Source of the DNA: Rhodoplanes sp963724735 | Lineage (GTDB): Bacteria; Pseudomonadota; Alphaproteobacteria; Rhizobiales; Xanthobacteraceae | Direction of reading: 5' to 3' | Assembly (NCBI GenBank): GCA_963724735.1 | Contig: CAVRVX010000010.1 | Location: 1 to 64,000, forward strand | DNA length: 64,000 nt | In this document: one piece after another, positions 35,000 through 44,224 of the stretch | Layout of the letters: each line of letters starts with the position of its first letter | Position numbering within the stretch: the stretch's first letter is position 1 | Position numbers and translations under genes: made by a program | The notes under the pieces: generated by a model | Told to the model about the DNA's origin: nothing | The model's input: only the letters and a program-made list of their open reading frames with translations | Database searches by the model: none

Positions 35000-36346
35000 G
35001 TGATTCGTTCTGATTCGACCGACCATCTGTTTGCGTCGGGCATGGCGCGGACCAGCCTTCGCAGTTCGGCGAGTTTGTTGAGTATCCTTGGGTTGGGTGT
35101 GGGCGTAGCGCTCATGCTCGGGACGACCCCGACCGACGCGGCCTATTACTACAATTATGGTTACTATGGGGGTTACCGGGCCGCGCCGGCTCCGGTTTAC
35201 CGCCATACCCGCCCAGTCGCCCGGAAGGCGAAGAAGCCCCGCGAGGAGCAGGCGAAAAAGGAAGCGCCCAAGCCGATCAACGGCCCGCTGTCGATCATCG
35301 TGTCGGTTGGCGAACAGCGCGCCCGAGTCTTCGACGGGACATCGCAAATCGCCGAGTCGCCGGTCTCGAGCGGCATGCGCGGTTATCCGACTCCGATGGG
35401 CGTATTTACCGTCATCCAGAAGGATCGCTACCACCATTCGAACCTCTATAACGGCGCGCCGATGCCGTACATGCAGCGGATCACCTGGTCGGGAACCGCG
35501 ATGCATACCGGCGTGCTGCCTGGCTACGCCGCCTCGCACGGCTGTATTCGCCTGCCGAACTCCTTCGCGGCGCGCCTGTGGACGATGACCAAGCTCGGCA
35601 CGCGCGTGATCGTGGCGCGCCACGGCCTGCAGCCGGCTCCGATCGCCCATGCCAAGCTCGACACCCTGAAGAAGAGCCCCGACGAAACGACGCCGACCGT
35701 TGAGGGCGCGGGCGGCAAGACCGCCGCGAACGAGGGACCGGTCACAGACGGGTTCGGCACGCCGATGCCAAGCCTGCCAGCCGACCAGTTCAAGCCGGAG
35801 ACGCAGATTCTCAAGGACTCCAAGCCAGTACCCGCAGCCGTCCCGCTATCCGCGCCTGCCGGCGAACCCGCGGCGACCTCGGCGCCGGTAAAGCCCGCGT
35901 TGAAACCTGGCCCGGTTGCGATCTTCGTCAGCAAGAAAGAAGGAAAGATTTTTGTTCGTAAGGGCTTCGAGCCTGTCTTTGACGTTCCAGTCAAGATCGA
36001 CCGGCCGGATCTTCCCCTCGGCACACATATCTATACCGCGACCGATCTTAAGGACGACGGTCTAACGATGAATTGGATTGTCGTCTCGCTTCCGTCGGAA
36101 GCCAAGGCCGAGCCGCGGGCTGAGAGCAAGCCCGGCAAGGGAAAGCGTGCCGCCGCTAAACCCGCGTCGGCGCCCGTCGCGGCGAGCGCATCGGCGACCG
36201 AAGCGCTCGACCGAATCGAACTGCCGGCGGAGGCGCGCGATCGCTTGGCCGAGATGCTCTCGCCCGGCGCTGCGCTGATTATTTCCGACAAGGGCCTCGG
36301 ATACCAGACCGGCAAGGGCACCGAATTCATCGTCCTGTCGCGGTGA
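35000..36346 (+). CDS. L,D-transpeptidase (YkuD family), secreted
   Basis: A 448-aa protein with a signal peptide (SLRSSASLLSILGLGVGVAL) and a Tyr/Gly-rich start of the mature part. The YkuD domain is near residues 95-215: PLSIIVSVGEQRARVFDG, MHTGVLPGYAASHGCIRLP with catalytic His, Ser-His-Gly-Cys. Such enzymes make 3-3 peptidoglycan crosslinks or attach outer-membrane proteins. The C-terminal half is Pro/Ala/Lys-rich with a second beta-rich segment (VAIFVSKKEGKIFVRKGFE). The GTG start is preferred because AGGGGGG precedes it; an ATG at 35042 is the alternative. Confidence 0.9.
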   Translation: MIRSDSTDHLFASGMARTSLRSSASLLSILGLGVGVALMLGTTPTDAAYYYNYGYYGGYRAAPAPVYRHTRPVARKAKKPREEQAKKEAPKPINGPLSIIVSVGEQRARVFDGTSQIAESPVSSGMRGYPTPMGVFTVIQKDRYHHSNLYNGAPMPYMQRITWSGTAMHTGVLPGYAASHGCIRLPNSFAARLWTMTKLGTRVIVARHGLQPAPIAHAKLDTLKKSPDETTPTVEGAGGKTAANEGPVTDGFGTPMPSLPADQFKPETQILKDSKPVPAAVPLSAPAGEPAATSAPVKPALKPGPVAIFVSKKEGKIFVRKGFEPVFDVPVKIDRPDLPLGTHIYTATDLKDDGLTMNWIVVSLPSEAKAEPRAESKPGKGKRAAAKPASAPVAASASATEALDRIELPAEARDRLAEMLSPGAALIISDKGLGYQTGKGTEFIVLSR

Positions 36347-36374
36347 TCCGCATCGCGCGCAAGGGTTCGTTGAG

Positions 36375-36402
36375 AAAATGGCCGGGCTAGCCCGGCCATT
36401 TT
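36375..36402 (+). terminator. Terminator hairpin after the L,D-transpeptidase
   Basis: AAAATGGCCGGGC and GCCCGGCCATTTT make a perfect 13-bp stem with a TA loop, followed by CGTTTGC. The symmetrical A/T ends would let it work in both directions. Confidence 0.85.
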
Positions 36403-36536
36403 CGTTTGCAATGCCGCGATTGGGTGTTGGCGACCGATGTTGCATGAGCTAAGGAACCCCAAAATCGTTAATTCGCGTCGGCTTTGGGCCATTGGCTCAT
36501 GATGCCGAGAGGCCGCGTGGGCGAAGGGTCGGGGGC

Positions 36537-38549
36537 ATGCCGGCGGTTGCAATCGGGCTCTGGTGCGTAGCGGCGTTCCTCCTTATTGGAGCGCTCGGAA
36601 TCGTCGCCGGCCGCCTGTCCTACGCGGCACCCCTGATCTACGGCCTCGCGTTGGCTGTATCGCTCGTTGCGTTAGGACTTGGGCTCGACGTCCTCCTGCG
36701 CTCCGCCGAAGCCTCGACCGTCGTCTTGCCGCTCGGGCTTCCCCGGACCGGCGCGCATTTCCGGCTGGACGCGCTGTCGGCCTTTTTTCTGCTTGTCGTT
36801 AATCTCGGAGGCGCCGCCGCGAGCCTTTATGGAATTGGCTACGGCCGATCCGAGCCGGCGCCGCTGCGTGTGCTTCCCTATTACGGCGCGTTCCTCGCCG
36901 GGATGACCCTCGTGGTGCTCGCGGCGGACGCCTATTCGTTTCTTTTCGCCTGGGAGTTCATGTCGCTCGCCTCGTGGGCGCTCGTCGTCTCGCATCACCG
37001 CGACCCGGCCAATATCCGCGCCGGCTACATCTATCTCGTGATGGCGAGCTTCGGCTCTCTGTGCCTGCTGCTTGCCTTCGGCCTGCTGGCCGGATCGGCC
37101 GGCGGTTATGCATTCGCTGATATGCGAGCGGCTCAGTTGCCGCCAGCAATCGCCGTATTTGCCGCTCTCCTGACCCTGGTCGGTGCGGGCTCGAAAGCCG
37201 GCATCGTGCCGCTGCATGTCTGGCTGCCGCTGGCGCATCCGGCCGCGCCAAGCCATGTTTCGGCTCTTCTCAGCGGCGTCATGACGAAGGTCGGGGTGTA
37301 CGGCTTCGTCCGCATCCTGTTCGACCTGATCGGCGATCAGAGCCCCTGGTCCGGCCTGCTCGCGCTCAGCGTGGGCGGCGTGACCGCGGTGCTCGGGGTC
37401 CTCTATGCGCTGATGCAGCACGACCTCAAGCGCCTGCTCGCCTATCACACGGTGGAGAACATCGGCATCATCTTCATTGGGCTCGGGCTCGCGCTCGCCT
37501 TTCGGGCCAATGGACAAAGCGCGGCGGCAGCGCTCGCGCTGACCGCGGCGCTGTTTCATGTGTTCAACCATTCAGTCTTCAAAAGCCTGCTGTTCTTCGG
37601 GGCGGGTGCGGTCTTGGCAGCCACTGGCCAGCGCGACATGGAGCGTCTGGGCGGCCTCGTCCACGCGATGCCGCAGACCGCGGTGCTGTTTCTGATCGGC
37701 TGCGCTTCGATCTCCGCCCTGCCGCCGCTCAACGGCTTCGTCTCCGAGTGGATGACCTTCCAGGCGATCTTGGTCAGTCCGCAGCTTCCGCAGTGGGGAC
37801 TGAAACTCGCGGTGCCGGCGGCCGGCGCGCTGCTCGCTCTCGCGGCGGCGCTCGCCGCGGCCTGCTTCGTAAAGGCGTTCGGCGTCGTTTTTCTTGGCCG
37901 CCCACGCACGCCCGCGGCCGCGGCGGCGAAGGAGGTCGACCGCTTTTCGCTCGCGGCGATGTTCATGCTTGCCGCGCTCTGCGTGCTGGCCGGCATCCTG
38001 CCCGGATTTTTCATTGATGCGCTCGCGCCGGTCACGTCCGCTCTGAGCGGGGCGGCGCTTCCACGTCAGGCGTCCATACCGTGGCTCTCGATCGTTCCGA
38101 TCGCGGAAAGCCGCAGCTCCTACAATGGCCTGATCATCTTCGTGTTCTTGATCTCCGCCGGCACGGTCGCGGCGGCGGTGATCCATCGTTTCGCGACGCG
38201 GGCGACGCGCCGCAGCGCCATCTGGGACTGTGGCTTCCCGCTCGACAGTCCGGCGACGCAATATACGAGTTCGAGCTTCGCCATGCCGATCCGCCGGGTG
38301 TTCGGCGCCTCGGTGTTCAGCGTAATCGAGCGCGTGGACATGCCGCCGCCGGGCGAGATGCGCGCCGGTCACTTCCAGGTTCGCGTGCGCGACCCGGCTT
38401 GGCGCTTCGCCTATGGGCCGATCGCGCGAATCGTCACGAAGACGGCTCTGCGCCTGAACCGGATGCAGTTCCTCACGATCCGCAGCTATCTCTCGCTCGT
38501 CTTCGGGGCGCTTATCATCCTTCTGCTGGTGGTGGCGGCATGGCGTTGA
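36537..38549 (+). CDS. hyfB: HyfB-like antiporter-type subunit of Ehr complex
   Basis: A 670-aa polytopic protein of the NuoL/M/N (Mrp antiporter-like) family. Ion-channel residues are in place: Glu in FAWEFMSLASW, Lys in GAGSKAGIVPLHVWLP and Lys in HVFNHSVFKSLLFFGAG. The long C-terminal extension with RSAIWDCGFPLDS matches HyfB/HycC. It would move H+ or Na+ across the inner membrane. The start MPAVAIGLWC at 36537 follows a G-rich site. It is the first of six genes overlapped by 1-10 bases or spaced 11 bases. Confidence 0.9.
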   Translation: MPAVAIGLWCVAAFLLIGALGIVAGRLSYAAPLIYGLALAVSLVALGLGLDVLLRSAEASTVVLPLGLPRTGAHFRLDALSAFFLLVVNLGGAAASLYGIGYGRSEPAPLRVLPYYGAFLAGMTLVVLAADAYSFLFAWEFMSLASWALVVSHHRDPANIRAGYIYLVMASFGSLCLLLAFGLLAGSAGGYAFADMRAAQLPPAIAVFAALLTLVGAGSKAGIVPLHVWLPLAHPAAPSHVSALLSGVMTKVGVYGFVRILFDLIGDQSPWSGLLALSVGGVTAVLGVLYALMQHDLKRLLAYHTVENIGIIFIGLGLALAFRANGQSAAAALALTAALFHVFNHSVFKSLLFFGAGAVLAATGQRDMERLGGLVHAMPQTAVLFLIGCASISALPPLNGFVSEWMTFQAILVSPQLPQWGLKLAVPAAGALLALAAALAAACFVKAFGVVFLGRPRTPAAAAAKEVDRFSLAAMFMLAALCVLAGILPGFFIDALAPVTSALSGAALPRQASIPWLSIVPIAESRSSYNGLIIFVFLISAGTVAAAVIHRFATRATRRSAIWDCGFPLDSPATQYTSSSFAMPIRRVFGASVFSVIERVDMPPPGEMRAGHFQVRVRDPAWRFAYGPIARIVTKTALRLNRMQFLTIRSYLSLVFGALIILLLVVAAWR

Positions 38550-39496
38550 TCCTCGCCTTCGCGCTGCAGATTTTCCAGATCACCATGGTGGTCGCGGTGG
38601 CGCCGCTCGTTCTCGGCATCACGCGCAAAATGCGCGCGCACCTGTTGCGCCGGCGCGGGCCGCCATTGCTCCAAGTGTATTGGGATCTTTGGAAGCTGAT
38701 GCACAAGGAAGCGGTGGTGGCCCATAATGCGTCCTGGGTCTATCGCAGCGCGCCTTATCTCGTGTTTTCGGCGACCTGGGTGGCGGCGGGACTGGTGCCG
38801 ACTTACGCCACCGGCCTTTTGTTCTCCTGGTCGGCCGACCTCATCGCCATCGTCGCCTTGTTGGGCACCGCGCGCTTTGCGCTGGCGCTCGCCGGGATGG
38901 ACGTCGGAACCGCGTTCGGCGGCATCGGCTCGTCGCGCGAAATGATGATCGCCTCGCTTGCCGAGCCCGCCATGCTGCTGATCGCCTTCACCGTGGCATT
39001 GATCGCCGGCACCACTCAACTGTCTGCGATCGCAACGATCTTCGTGCACGCGGAGACGGGCCTTCGCGTCTCTCTCGGCTTGGCGCTGCTCGGCCTGATC
39101 GTCGTCGGCGTCGCCGAGAATGCGCGGATTCCGGTCGACAATCCCGCCACTCATCTCGAACTGACGATGGTGCACGAGGCGATGGTGCTGGAATATTCCG
39201 GCCGGCATCTTGCCATGATCGAGGCGGCGTCGGCGGTCAAGCTCGTGCTCTATTTCTCGCTCGTCGCCTGCTTGTTCTTTCCGTTCGGCATCGCCACCGG
39301 CGACAAGACGGCGGCGACCGTCGCGATCGGGATCGGAAGCTTCCTGCTCAAGATGGTCGTCTTTGCCGTCCTGTTGCCGATCGCCGAGACGAGCGTGGCC
39401 AAGATGCGGGTATTTCGTTATCCGGCGTTTCTCGGCAGCGCGTTCGCGGCGGCGGCGCTGGCGGTGTTCCTGCGTTTCGTCTCGCGAGGATTTTGA
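38540..39496 (+). CDS. hyfC: HyfC-like (NuoH-type) membrane subunit
   Basis: A 318-aa NuoH/HycD homologue with about eight helices. RGPPLLQVYWDLWKLMHKE near residue 40 and the quinone-chamber-type loop ENARIPVDNPATHLELTMVHEAM, listed here in two parts (ENARIPVDNPATH and LELTMVHEAMVLEYSG), are highly conserved. This subunit links the redox module to the antiporter subunits. It overlaps hyfB by 10 bases. Confidence 0.92.
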   Translation: MALILAFALQIFQITMVVAVAPLVLGITRKMRAHLLRRRGPPLLQVYWDLWKLMHKEAVVAHNASWVYRSAPYLVFSATWVAAGLVPTYATGLLFSWSADLIAIVALLGTARFALALAGMDVGTAFGGIGSSREMMIASLAEPAMLLIAFTVALIAGTTQLSAIATIFVHAETGLRVSLGLALLGLIVVGVAENARIPVDNPATHLELTMVHEAMVLEYSGRHLAMIEAASAVKLVLYFSLVACLFFPFGIATGDKTAATVAIGIGSFLLKMVVFAVLLPIAETSVAKMRVFRYPAFLGSAFAAAALAVFLRFVSRGF

Positions 39497-40167
39497 TGCC
39501 GTCACTGTGGTTCGATATCGCGCACCTTTTCGCCGGCGGCGTGCTGGTGCTGAGCCTCGTGCTGCTCTATCAAGACCGCATCACCGCGGCGATCAATGTA
39601 TTCGCCCTGCAAGCGATCACCCTCGCGCTGTCGGTCGGCTGGCAGGCCTTCATTCAGAGCGAGCCGCTTCTCCTCGTCACCGCGCTGCTGGCGTTCCTGG
39701 TCAAGGGGTTCATCATTCCGACGGCGCTCCATCGGATCGTGCGCCGCCTGGACGTCCATCGCGAGGTCGAGCAGGTGATTGGCGGAGGGACCACCATGCT
39801 CGCGGGTCTCGCGCTGGTTGCGCTGTCGATCCTCCTGATGCATCCCGTCGCCGGCTCCGGCGACCTGGTCGCGCGCGAGGACATCGCTTTCGCGCTCGCT
39901 GTCGTACTGCTCGGGCTTCTGATGATGATCACGCGCCAAAATGCGGTGACGCAAGTGATCGGCTTCATGTCGCTCGAGAACGGACTCATCCTCGCGGCGA
40001 CCGGCGCGCGCGGCATGCCGCTCGTGGTCGAGATTTCGGTCGCCTTCTCGGTGCTCATCGCCTTCATCGTCTTCGGCGTGTTCGTGTTCCGCATCCGCGA
40101 GCGCTTCGACACGGTCGACGTGACCGTGCTCGAACGTTTTCGCGGCGAGAGCAAGGAGCACAGTTGA
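39496..40167 (+). CDS. hyfE: HyfE-like (NuoK-type) membrane subunit
   Basis: A 223-aa protein of the HyfE family. It has about seven helices; the central part resembles NuoK, with FMSLENGLILAATGARGMP carrying the conserved Glu. The C-terminal tail DVTVLERFRGESKEHS is cytoplasmic. It overlaps the hyfC stop and the hyfF start by one base each, so translation is coupled. It carries part of the proton-wire through the membrane arm. Confidence 0.9.
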   Translation: MPSLWFDIAHLFAGGVLVLSLVLLYQDRITAAINVFALQAITLALSVGWQAFIQSEPLLLVTALLAFLVKGFIIPTALHRIVRRLDVHREVEQVIGGGTTMLAGLALVALSILLMHPVAGSGDLVAREDIAFALAVVLLGLLMMITRQNAVTQVIGFMSLENGLILAATGARGMPLVVEISVAFSVLIAFIVFGVFVFRIRERFDTVDVTVLERFRGESKEHS

Positions 40168-41627
40168 TGCCGGAACTGACGGGCCTCCTGCCGCTTCCTC
40201 CGGTCGCCTTCTTGCTCTTGATTCCGGCTGCGGCGATTCCCGTGCTGGCGATCGTCGCCGATTATCGCCTGAGCGCCGCCCTCAACATAGTCGCCTGCGG
40301 GCTCGCTCTCGCCGCGGCGATGCTGCTGCCGATTGCGCCGCGGGTGCGCAGCGACCTCATCATCGTCGACGATTTCAACATTTTCCTGCTGGTGCTGACG
40401 ACTTTCATCGGCTTCACCACCAGCATCTACAGCGCAAGCTATATCGGCCATGAGCTCGAGACCGGGCACCTCACGCGGACGCTGTTGCGTTTCTATCATG
40501 CGATGTATCAGGCGATGCTGGGCGCGATGAATCTCGCGCTCGTCGCCAACAATGTCGGATTGATGTGGGTCGGCGTCGAGGTGGCGACGCTCGCCACCGT
40601 GATGATGGTGGGGACCTATCGCACGCCGGAGGCGATCGAAGCGGCGTGGAAATACTTCATTCTCGGCAGCGTCGGCATCGGGCTCGCCTTCTTCGGCACC
40701 GTGCTCACTTATATGGTCGCCGCCAACGTGCTGGGCGGCGGCGTCTCCGCCATGGCCTGGGACCTCATGGTGCGGAACGCCGGCAAATTCGATCCGGCGC
40801 TGTTGTCGCTCGCCTTTGTCTTCTTGCTGGTCGGCTACGGCACGAAGATCGGGCTTGCGCCGTTCCATGCCTGGCTGCCCGACGCGCATGCGGAGGGACC
40901 AACTCCGATCTCCGCGGTGTTGTCGGGTCTGCTGCTCAATGTCGGCCTTTACGCGCTGTTGCGGTTCAAGATGGTGCTGGCCGGCAACGCCGCGGCGATC
41001 GATGTCGGCGCCATCCTGGTCGTGCTCGGGATCACGAGCCTCGTCTTCGCCGCCTTCATGCTGTTTCGCCGGCGCGACATCAAGCGCTTCTTCGCCTATT
41101 CCTCAATCGAGCATATGGGCATCGCCGCCTTCGCCTTTGGCGTGGGCGGTCCGCTCGCGAACTTTGCCGGCCTCCTGCATATGAGCATGCACTCGCTCAC
41201 CAAGTCCGCGATCTTCTTCGCCGTCGGCCATATCGCGCAGGCGAAGGGGACCCAACGCATCGCCGAGGTGAGCGGACTGTCGGTCACTCATCCGGGTCTC
41301 GCAATTGGTTTTGCGCTCGGCGTGATCGCGATCGCCGGGCTGCCGCCTTTCGGCGTGTTCATGAGCGAGTTTCTCCTGGTCAGCTCCGCGATCGCGCGTC
41401 AGCCGATCCTCACCTTGGCGTTTGCCGCCGGCCTTCTCGTGGCGTTCGCGGCGCTTCTGTTGCGCATGCATAGCCTTCTCTTCGGCGCGCCGACGGGCAA
41501 GACCGATCCGGTGCGGGCCTCTTACATTCCCCTGTTTATCCACCTCCTGCTGGTGCTTATCGCGGGAATCTGGCTGCCCCAGGCGGTGGTTGGCTGGTTC
41601 CGCGGCGTCGCGGAGCTGCTCGGGTGA
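40167..41627 (+). CDS. hyfF: HyfF-like antiporter-type subunit
   Basis: A 486-aa second NuoN/M-like subunit. Conserved charged residues within helices: Glu in MWVGVEVATLATV, Lys in GYGTKIGLAPFHAWLPDAH and Lys in HSLTKSAIFFAVGH. FFAYSSIEHMGIAAFAFGVG is a family landmark. With HyfB it gives two antiporter-like pumps, so at least two ion channels per complex by analogy. It overlaps hyfE by one base. Confidence 0.92.
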   Translation: MPELTGLLPLPPVAFLLLIPAAAIPVLAIVADYRLSAALNIVACGLALAAAMLLPIAPRVRSDLIIVDDFNIFLLVLTTFIGFTTSIYSASYIGHELETGHLTRTLLRFYHAMYQAMLGAMNLALVANNVGLMWVGVEVATLATVMMVGTYRTPEAIEAAWKYFILGSVGIGLAFFGTVLTYMVAANVLGGGVSAMAWDLMVRNAGKFDPALLSLAFVFLLVGYGTKIGLAPFHAWLPDAHAEGPTPISAVLSGLLLNVGLYALLRFKMVLAGNAAAIDVGAILVVLGITSLVFAAFMLFRRRDIKRFFAYSSIEHMGIAAFAFGVGGPLANFAGLLHMSMHSLTKSAIFFAVGHIAQAKGTQRIAEVSGLSVTHPGLAIGFALGVIAIAGLPPFGVFMSEFLLVSSAIARQPILTLAFAAGLLVAFAALLLRMHSLLFGAPTGKTDPVRASYIPLFIHLLLVLIAGIWLPQAVVGWFRGVAELLG

Positions 41628-43153
41628 GGCGGTGGATGGATCACGACCGCATCGCACGATTGCTGGAGCAGGTGCGCGCGACCGCGCCGCTCAAGCCATG
41701 GCCGCGCTACGAGGTCGACCATGCCGTCTTCGGCGAGATCGGCTGCGTGATCGGGGAGGGCGAACGCGAGCTGTTCGGCCTGTGGGCAGAGCCGGGCATG
41801 GTGCATATGGCGCTGCGGCCGATCGGCGAAGCACCCTGCGTCGTCTCCACCGCGGTGATCGACGACCGCTTTCCGTCGATCGGCCGGTGGCATGCGCCCG
41901 CCATCCGGCTCGAGCGCGCAATCCACGATCTCTATGGCTACATCCCCGAAGGCGCCAAGGATATCCGACCCTGGCTCGATCACGGCGCGTGGGGGATCGC
42001 AAGCCCGCTCGGCACACGGACTGCGTCTGAGGTTCGCAATCCCGCCGATTATGCGTTTCTGCCGGTGCATGGCGAAGGGCTGCATCAGATTCCGGTCGGC
42101 CCGGTCCATGCGGGCATCATCGAGCCCGGCCATTTCCGCTTTACCGCCAACGGCGAGATCGTCGCGCGGCTGGAGGAGCGCCTCGGCTATGTCCACAAGG
42201 GGATCGACGCGCTGACCACCGACGCGTCGATCGAGCAGGCCGCGCGCGTCGTCGCCCGGGCGTCCGGCGATTCGACGGTGGCGGCAAGCTTCGCTTTCGC
42301 GTGCGCGGTCGAAGCGGCGCTCGATTTCGAAGCGCCGCCGCGCGCCGCCGTGGTGCGCGGGGTCATGGCCGAGCTGGAGCGCCTCGCCAATCATTTCGGC
42401 GACATCGGCGCGATATGCAACGACGCCGCCTTCGCGCTCATCCATGCGTATTGCGGCCTCCTGCGCGAACGGGTGCTCGCCACATGCGAGGCCGTCTTCG
42501 CGCACCGCCTCATGATGGATCTCATCGTACCCGGAGGCATCGCCGCCAATATCACGCATGACGGCGCCAGGTTGATCATCGCTACGCTGGACGAAATCGG
42601 TCCGGTCTTCGCCGAGATCGTCCGCTGCTACGAGGAGACCCCTTCGTTGCAGGACCGCACCTGCAACACCGGATTCCTTGCGCCGGAGCTCGCCAAGCGG
42701 TTCGCCGCCGGCGGTCATGTCGGCCGGGCTTCGGCGCGCGACTTCGACGCCCGGCGCGACTTGGCCTATCCGCCTTATATCGGCCGCGACTTCGACGTGC
42801 CGCTGTTCACCGCAGGCGACGTCGATGCGCGCGTGCGGGTGCGCATCGACGAAGTCGGGGCGAGCATGCACCTCGTGCGCAGCTTCCTTGCGGGCCTGCC
42901 GGACGGTCCGGTGCTCGCGCCGATCCCGCAAAATCAGGCAGGCGAGGGCGCGGCCGCCACGGAAGCGTTCCGCGGCGATCTTCTCGTCTGGCTGCGCGTC
43001 AGGTCGGATGGTCGGATCGCCCGCTGCCATGTCCGCGATGCGTCATGGATGCAATGGCCGCTGCTCGAGGCGGTCATCAAGAACAACATCGTCGCCGACT
43101 TCCCGCTCTGCAATAAGTCGTTCAACTGCTCTTATTCCGGGCACGATCTGTAA
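41624..43153 (+). CDS. hyfG: HyfG-like large subunit lacking Ni-binding cysteines
   Basis: A 509-aa fusion of a NuoC-like N-terminus (IHDLYGYIPEGAKDIRPW near residue 105) and a NuoD/HycE-like large subunit. RLGYVHKGIDALTTD and ELERLANHFGDIGAICND align well with group 4 hydrogenases. At the first Ni site RVCGICGFAH is replaced by RASGDSTVAA. At the C-terminal site DPCYSC is replaced by NCSYSG. All four Ni-ligating Cys are thus gone, so hydrogenase activity is not possible in the known way. A GTG start overlaps the hyfF stop; ATG 41636 is the alternative. Confidence 0.9.
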   Translation: MRRWMDHDRIARLLEQVRATAPLKPWPRYEVDHAVFGEIGCVIGEGERELFGLWAEPGMVHMALRPIGEAPCVVSTAVIDDRFPSIGRWHAPAIRLERAIHDLYGYIPEGAKDIRPWLDHGAWGIASPLGTRTASEVRNPADYAFLPVHGEGLHQIPVGPVHAGIIEPGHFRFTANGEIVARLEERLGYVHKGIDALTTDASIEQAARVVARASGDSTVAASFAFACAVEAALDFEAPPRAAVVRGVMAELERLANHFGDIGAICNDAAFALIHAYCGLLRERVLATCEAVFAHRLMMDLIVPGGIAANITHDGARLIIATLDEIGPVFAEIVRCYEETPSLQDRTCNTGFLAPELAKRFAAGGHVGRASARDFDARRDLAYPPYIGRDFDVPLFTAGDVDARVRVRIDEVGASMHLVRSFLAGLPDGPVLAPIPQNQAGEGAAATEAFRGDLLVWLRVRSDGRIARCHVRDASWMQWPLLEAVIKNNIVADFPLCNKSFNCSYSGHDL

Positions 43154-43164
43154 GACATCGATCC

Positions 43165-43701
43165 ATGCGCACGCTGCTTCTCAGATCGCTGTTTTCCGCT
43201 CCGGCGACGATGAACGGACCATCCCCCGCGGACGCCGCCCTCGCCGAGGTCGGGCGCGCGCTCGAGGAGCGCGTGCGGCGCCTTTACGGCCGCTCGCTTG
43301 CAATCCGTGAGGTCGATGCAGGTTCGTGCAACGGCTGCGAGCTCGAAATCCACGCGCTCAACAACCCCGTTTACGACGTCGAACGGTTCGGCCTGCGCTT
43401 CGTCGCGTCTCCGCGTCACGCCGACGTGCTGCTCGTGACCGGCCCGGTCGCGCGAAACATGGCTGTTGCGCTCGAGCGCACCTATGCGGCGACACCCGAC
43501 CCGAAATGGGTGGTGGCGGTCGGCGATTGCGCCTGCGGGTGCGGCGTGTTTCAGGGCAGCTACGCGGTCGTCGGCGGGGTGGAGAACGTCGTGCCGGTCG
43601 ATTTGTCGATCCGAGGATGCCCGCCGCGGCCGATCGATCTTCTCAGAGGATTGCTCGCGCTGACCGAGAAAGCGACGCAGCCGCCCAAACACACGGCTTG
43701 A
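43165..43701 (+). CDS. hyfI: HyfI-like (NuoB-type) [4Fe-4S] small subunit
   Basis: A 178-aa NuoB/HycG homologue. Cluster-binding Cys residues are conserved: SCNGCELEIHALNNP, GDCACGCGVFQG and IRGCPPRPIDLL. ERFGLRFVASPRHADVLLVTG is the family core. The iron-sulfur cluster next to the large subunit is therefore present although the Ni site is not. It starts 11 bases after hyfG and ends the operon. No HyfH (2x[4Fe-4S]) or HyfA gene is present, so the electron donor route is unknown. Confidence 0.92.
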   Translation: MRTLLLRSLFSAPATMNGPSPADAALAEVGRALEERVRRLYGRSLAIREVDAGSCNGCELEIHALNNPVYDVERFGLRFVASPRHADVLLVTGPVARNMAVALERTYAATPDPKWVVAVGDCACGCGVFQGSYAVVGGVENVVPVDLSIRGCPPRPIDLLRGLLALTEKATQPPKHTA

Positions 43702-43762
43702 GCGCGTTTCGCCCCGAAACATTGCTGCGGGGGTAGGCTGCGCCGCAAGCGGGCGCAGCGCA

Positions 43763-44191
43763 TCACTGGATCGTCACCAGCGGCTGATCGGCGTCGACCG
43801 CATCGCCTTGCTTGACATGGACGCCGGTGATGCGGCCGCTCTTGTGCGCGCCGATCACCGTCTTCATCTTCATCGCTTCGAGCACGACGACCTGATCATC
43901 GACGTCGACCGTGTCGCCGACGTTCACGCTGACCTCGAGAACGACTCCGGCGAGCGGGGCAAGGCGATCGTCCGGCCCGCCCGCAGGAGCGCCGGACGGC
44001 CCGGAAGGCGCGGGCGGAGGCGGGGCCGCTTCTGCAGCAGCCGGGGCGGCCGGGGCGCTCGCCTGCGGAGGCGGCGCGGCGACGTAAGCTGGCGGCGGCG
44101 CGCTGGCGATCGGCCGGGTCGGGTCGGTCACGTCTTCGACGACGACGTCGTAAGCCCGGCCGTCGACGGTGATCCGTAGATGTCTCATCAT
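43763..44191 (-). CDS. Biotin carboxyl carrier protein (MmdC/OadA-C type)
   Basis: A 142-aa biotinyl protein: beta-strand start (MRHLRITVDGRAYDVVVEDV), a Pro/Ala-rich hinge near residues 30-70 and a biotinyl domain with the biotin-accepting Lys in VLEAMKMKTVI. It moves CO2 between partner active sites. It follows an OadG-like and a carboxyltransferase gene, the composition of sodium-pumping methylmalonyl-CoA decarboxylase (MmdA, D, C). The membrane beta subunit MmdB is not next to it; the gene is convergent with the Ehr operon, 61 bases away. Confidence 0.88.
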   Translation of the reverse strand: MMRHLRITVDGRAYDVVVEDVTDPTRPIASAPPPAYVAAPPPQASAPAAPAAAEAAPPPPAPSGPSGAPAGGPDDRLAPLAGVVLEVSVNVGDTVDVDDQVVVLEAMKMKTVIGAHKSGRITGVHVKQGDAVDADQPLVTIQ

Positions 44192-44224
44192 GGCGGTATC
44201 GTCCCCCTCTTGGCGGCGCGATGA

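Noticed and set aside
36420..36460. GGAAC near 36453 as an EcfG promoter for the hyf-like operon
   Set aside because: The following CGTT is only eight bases away and nothing suitable lies at 16-17 bases.
41624..43153. A functional formate hydrogenlyase
   Set aside because: All Ni-binding cysteines are replaced and no formate dehydrogenase, HyfH or hydrogenase maturation gene is in the window.
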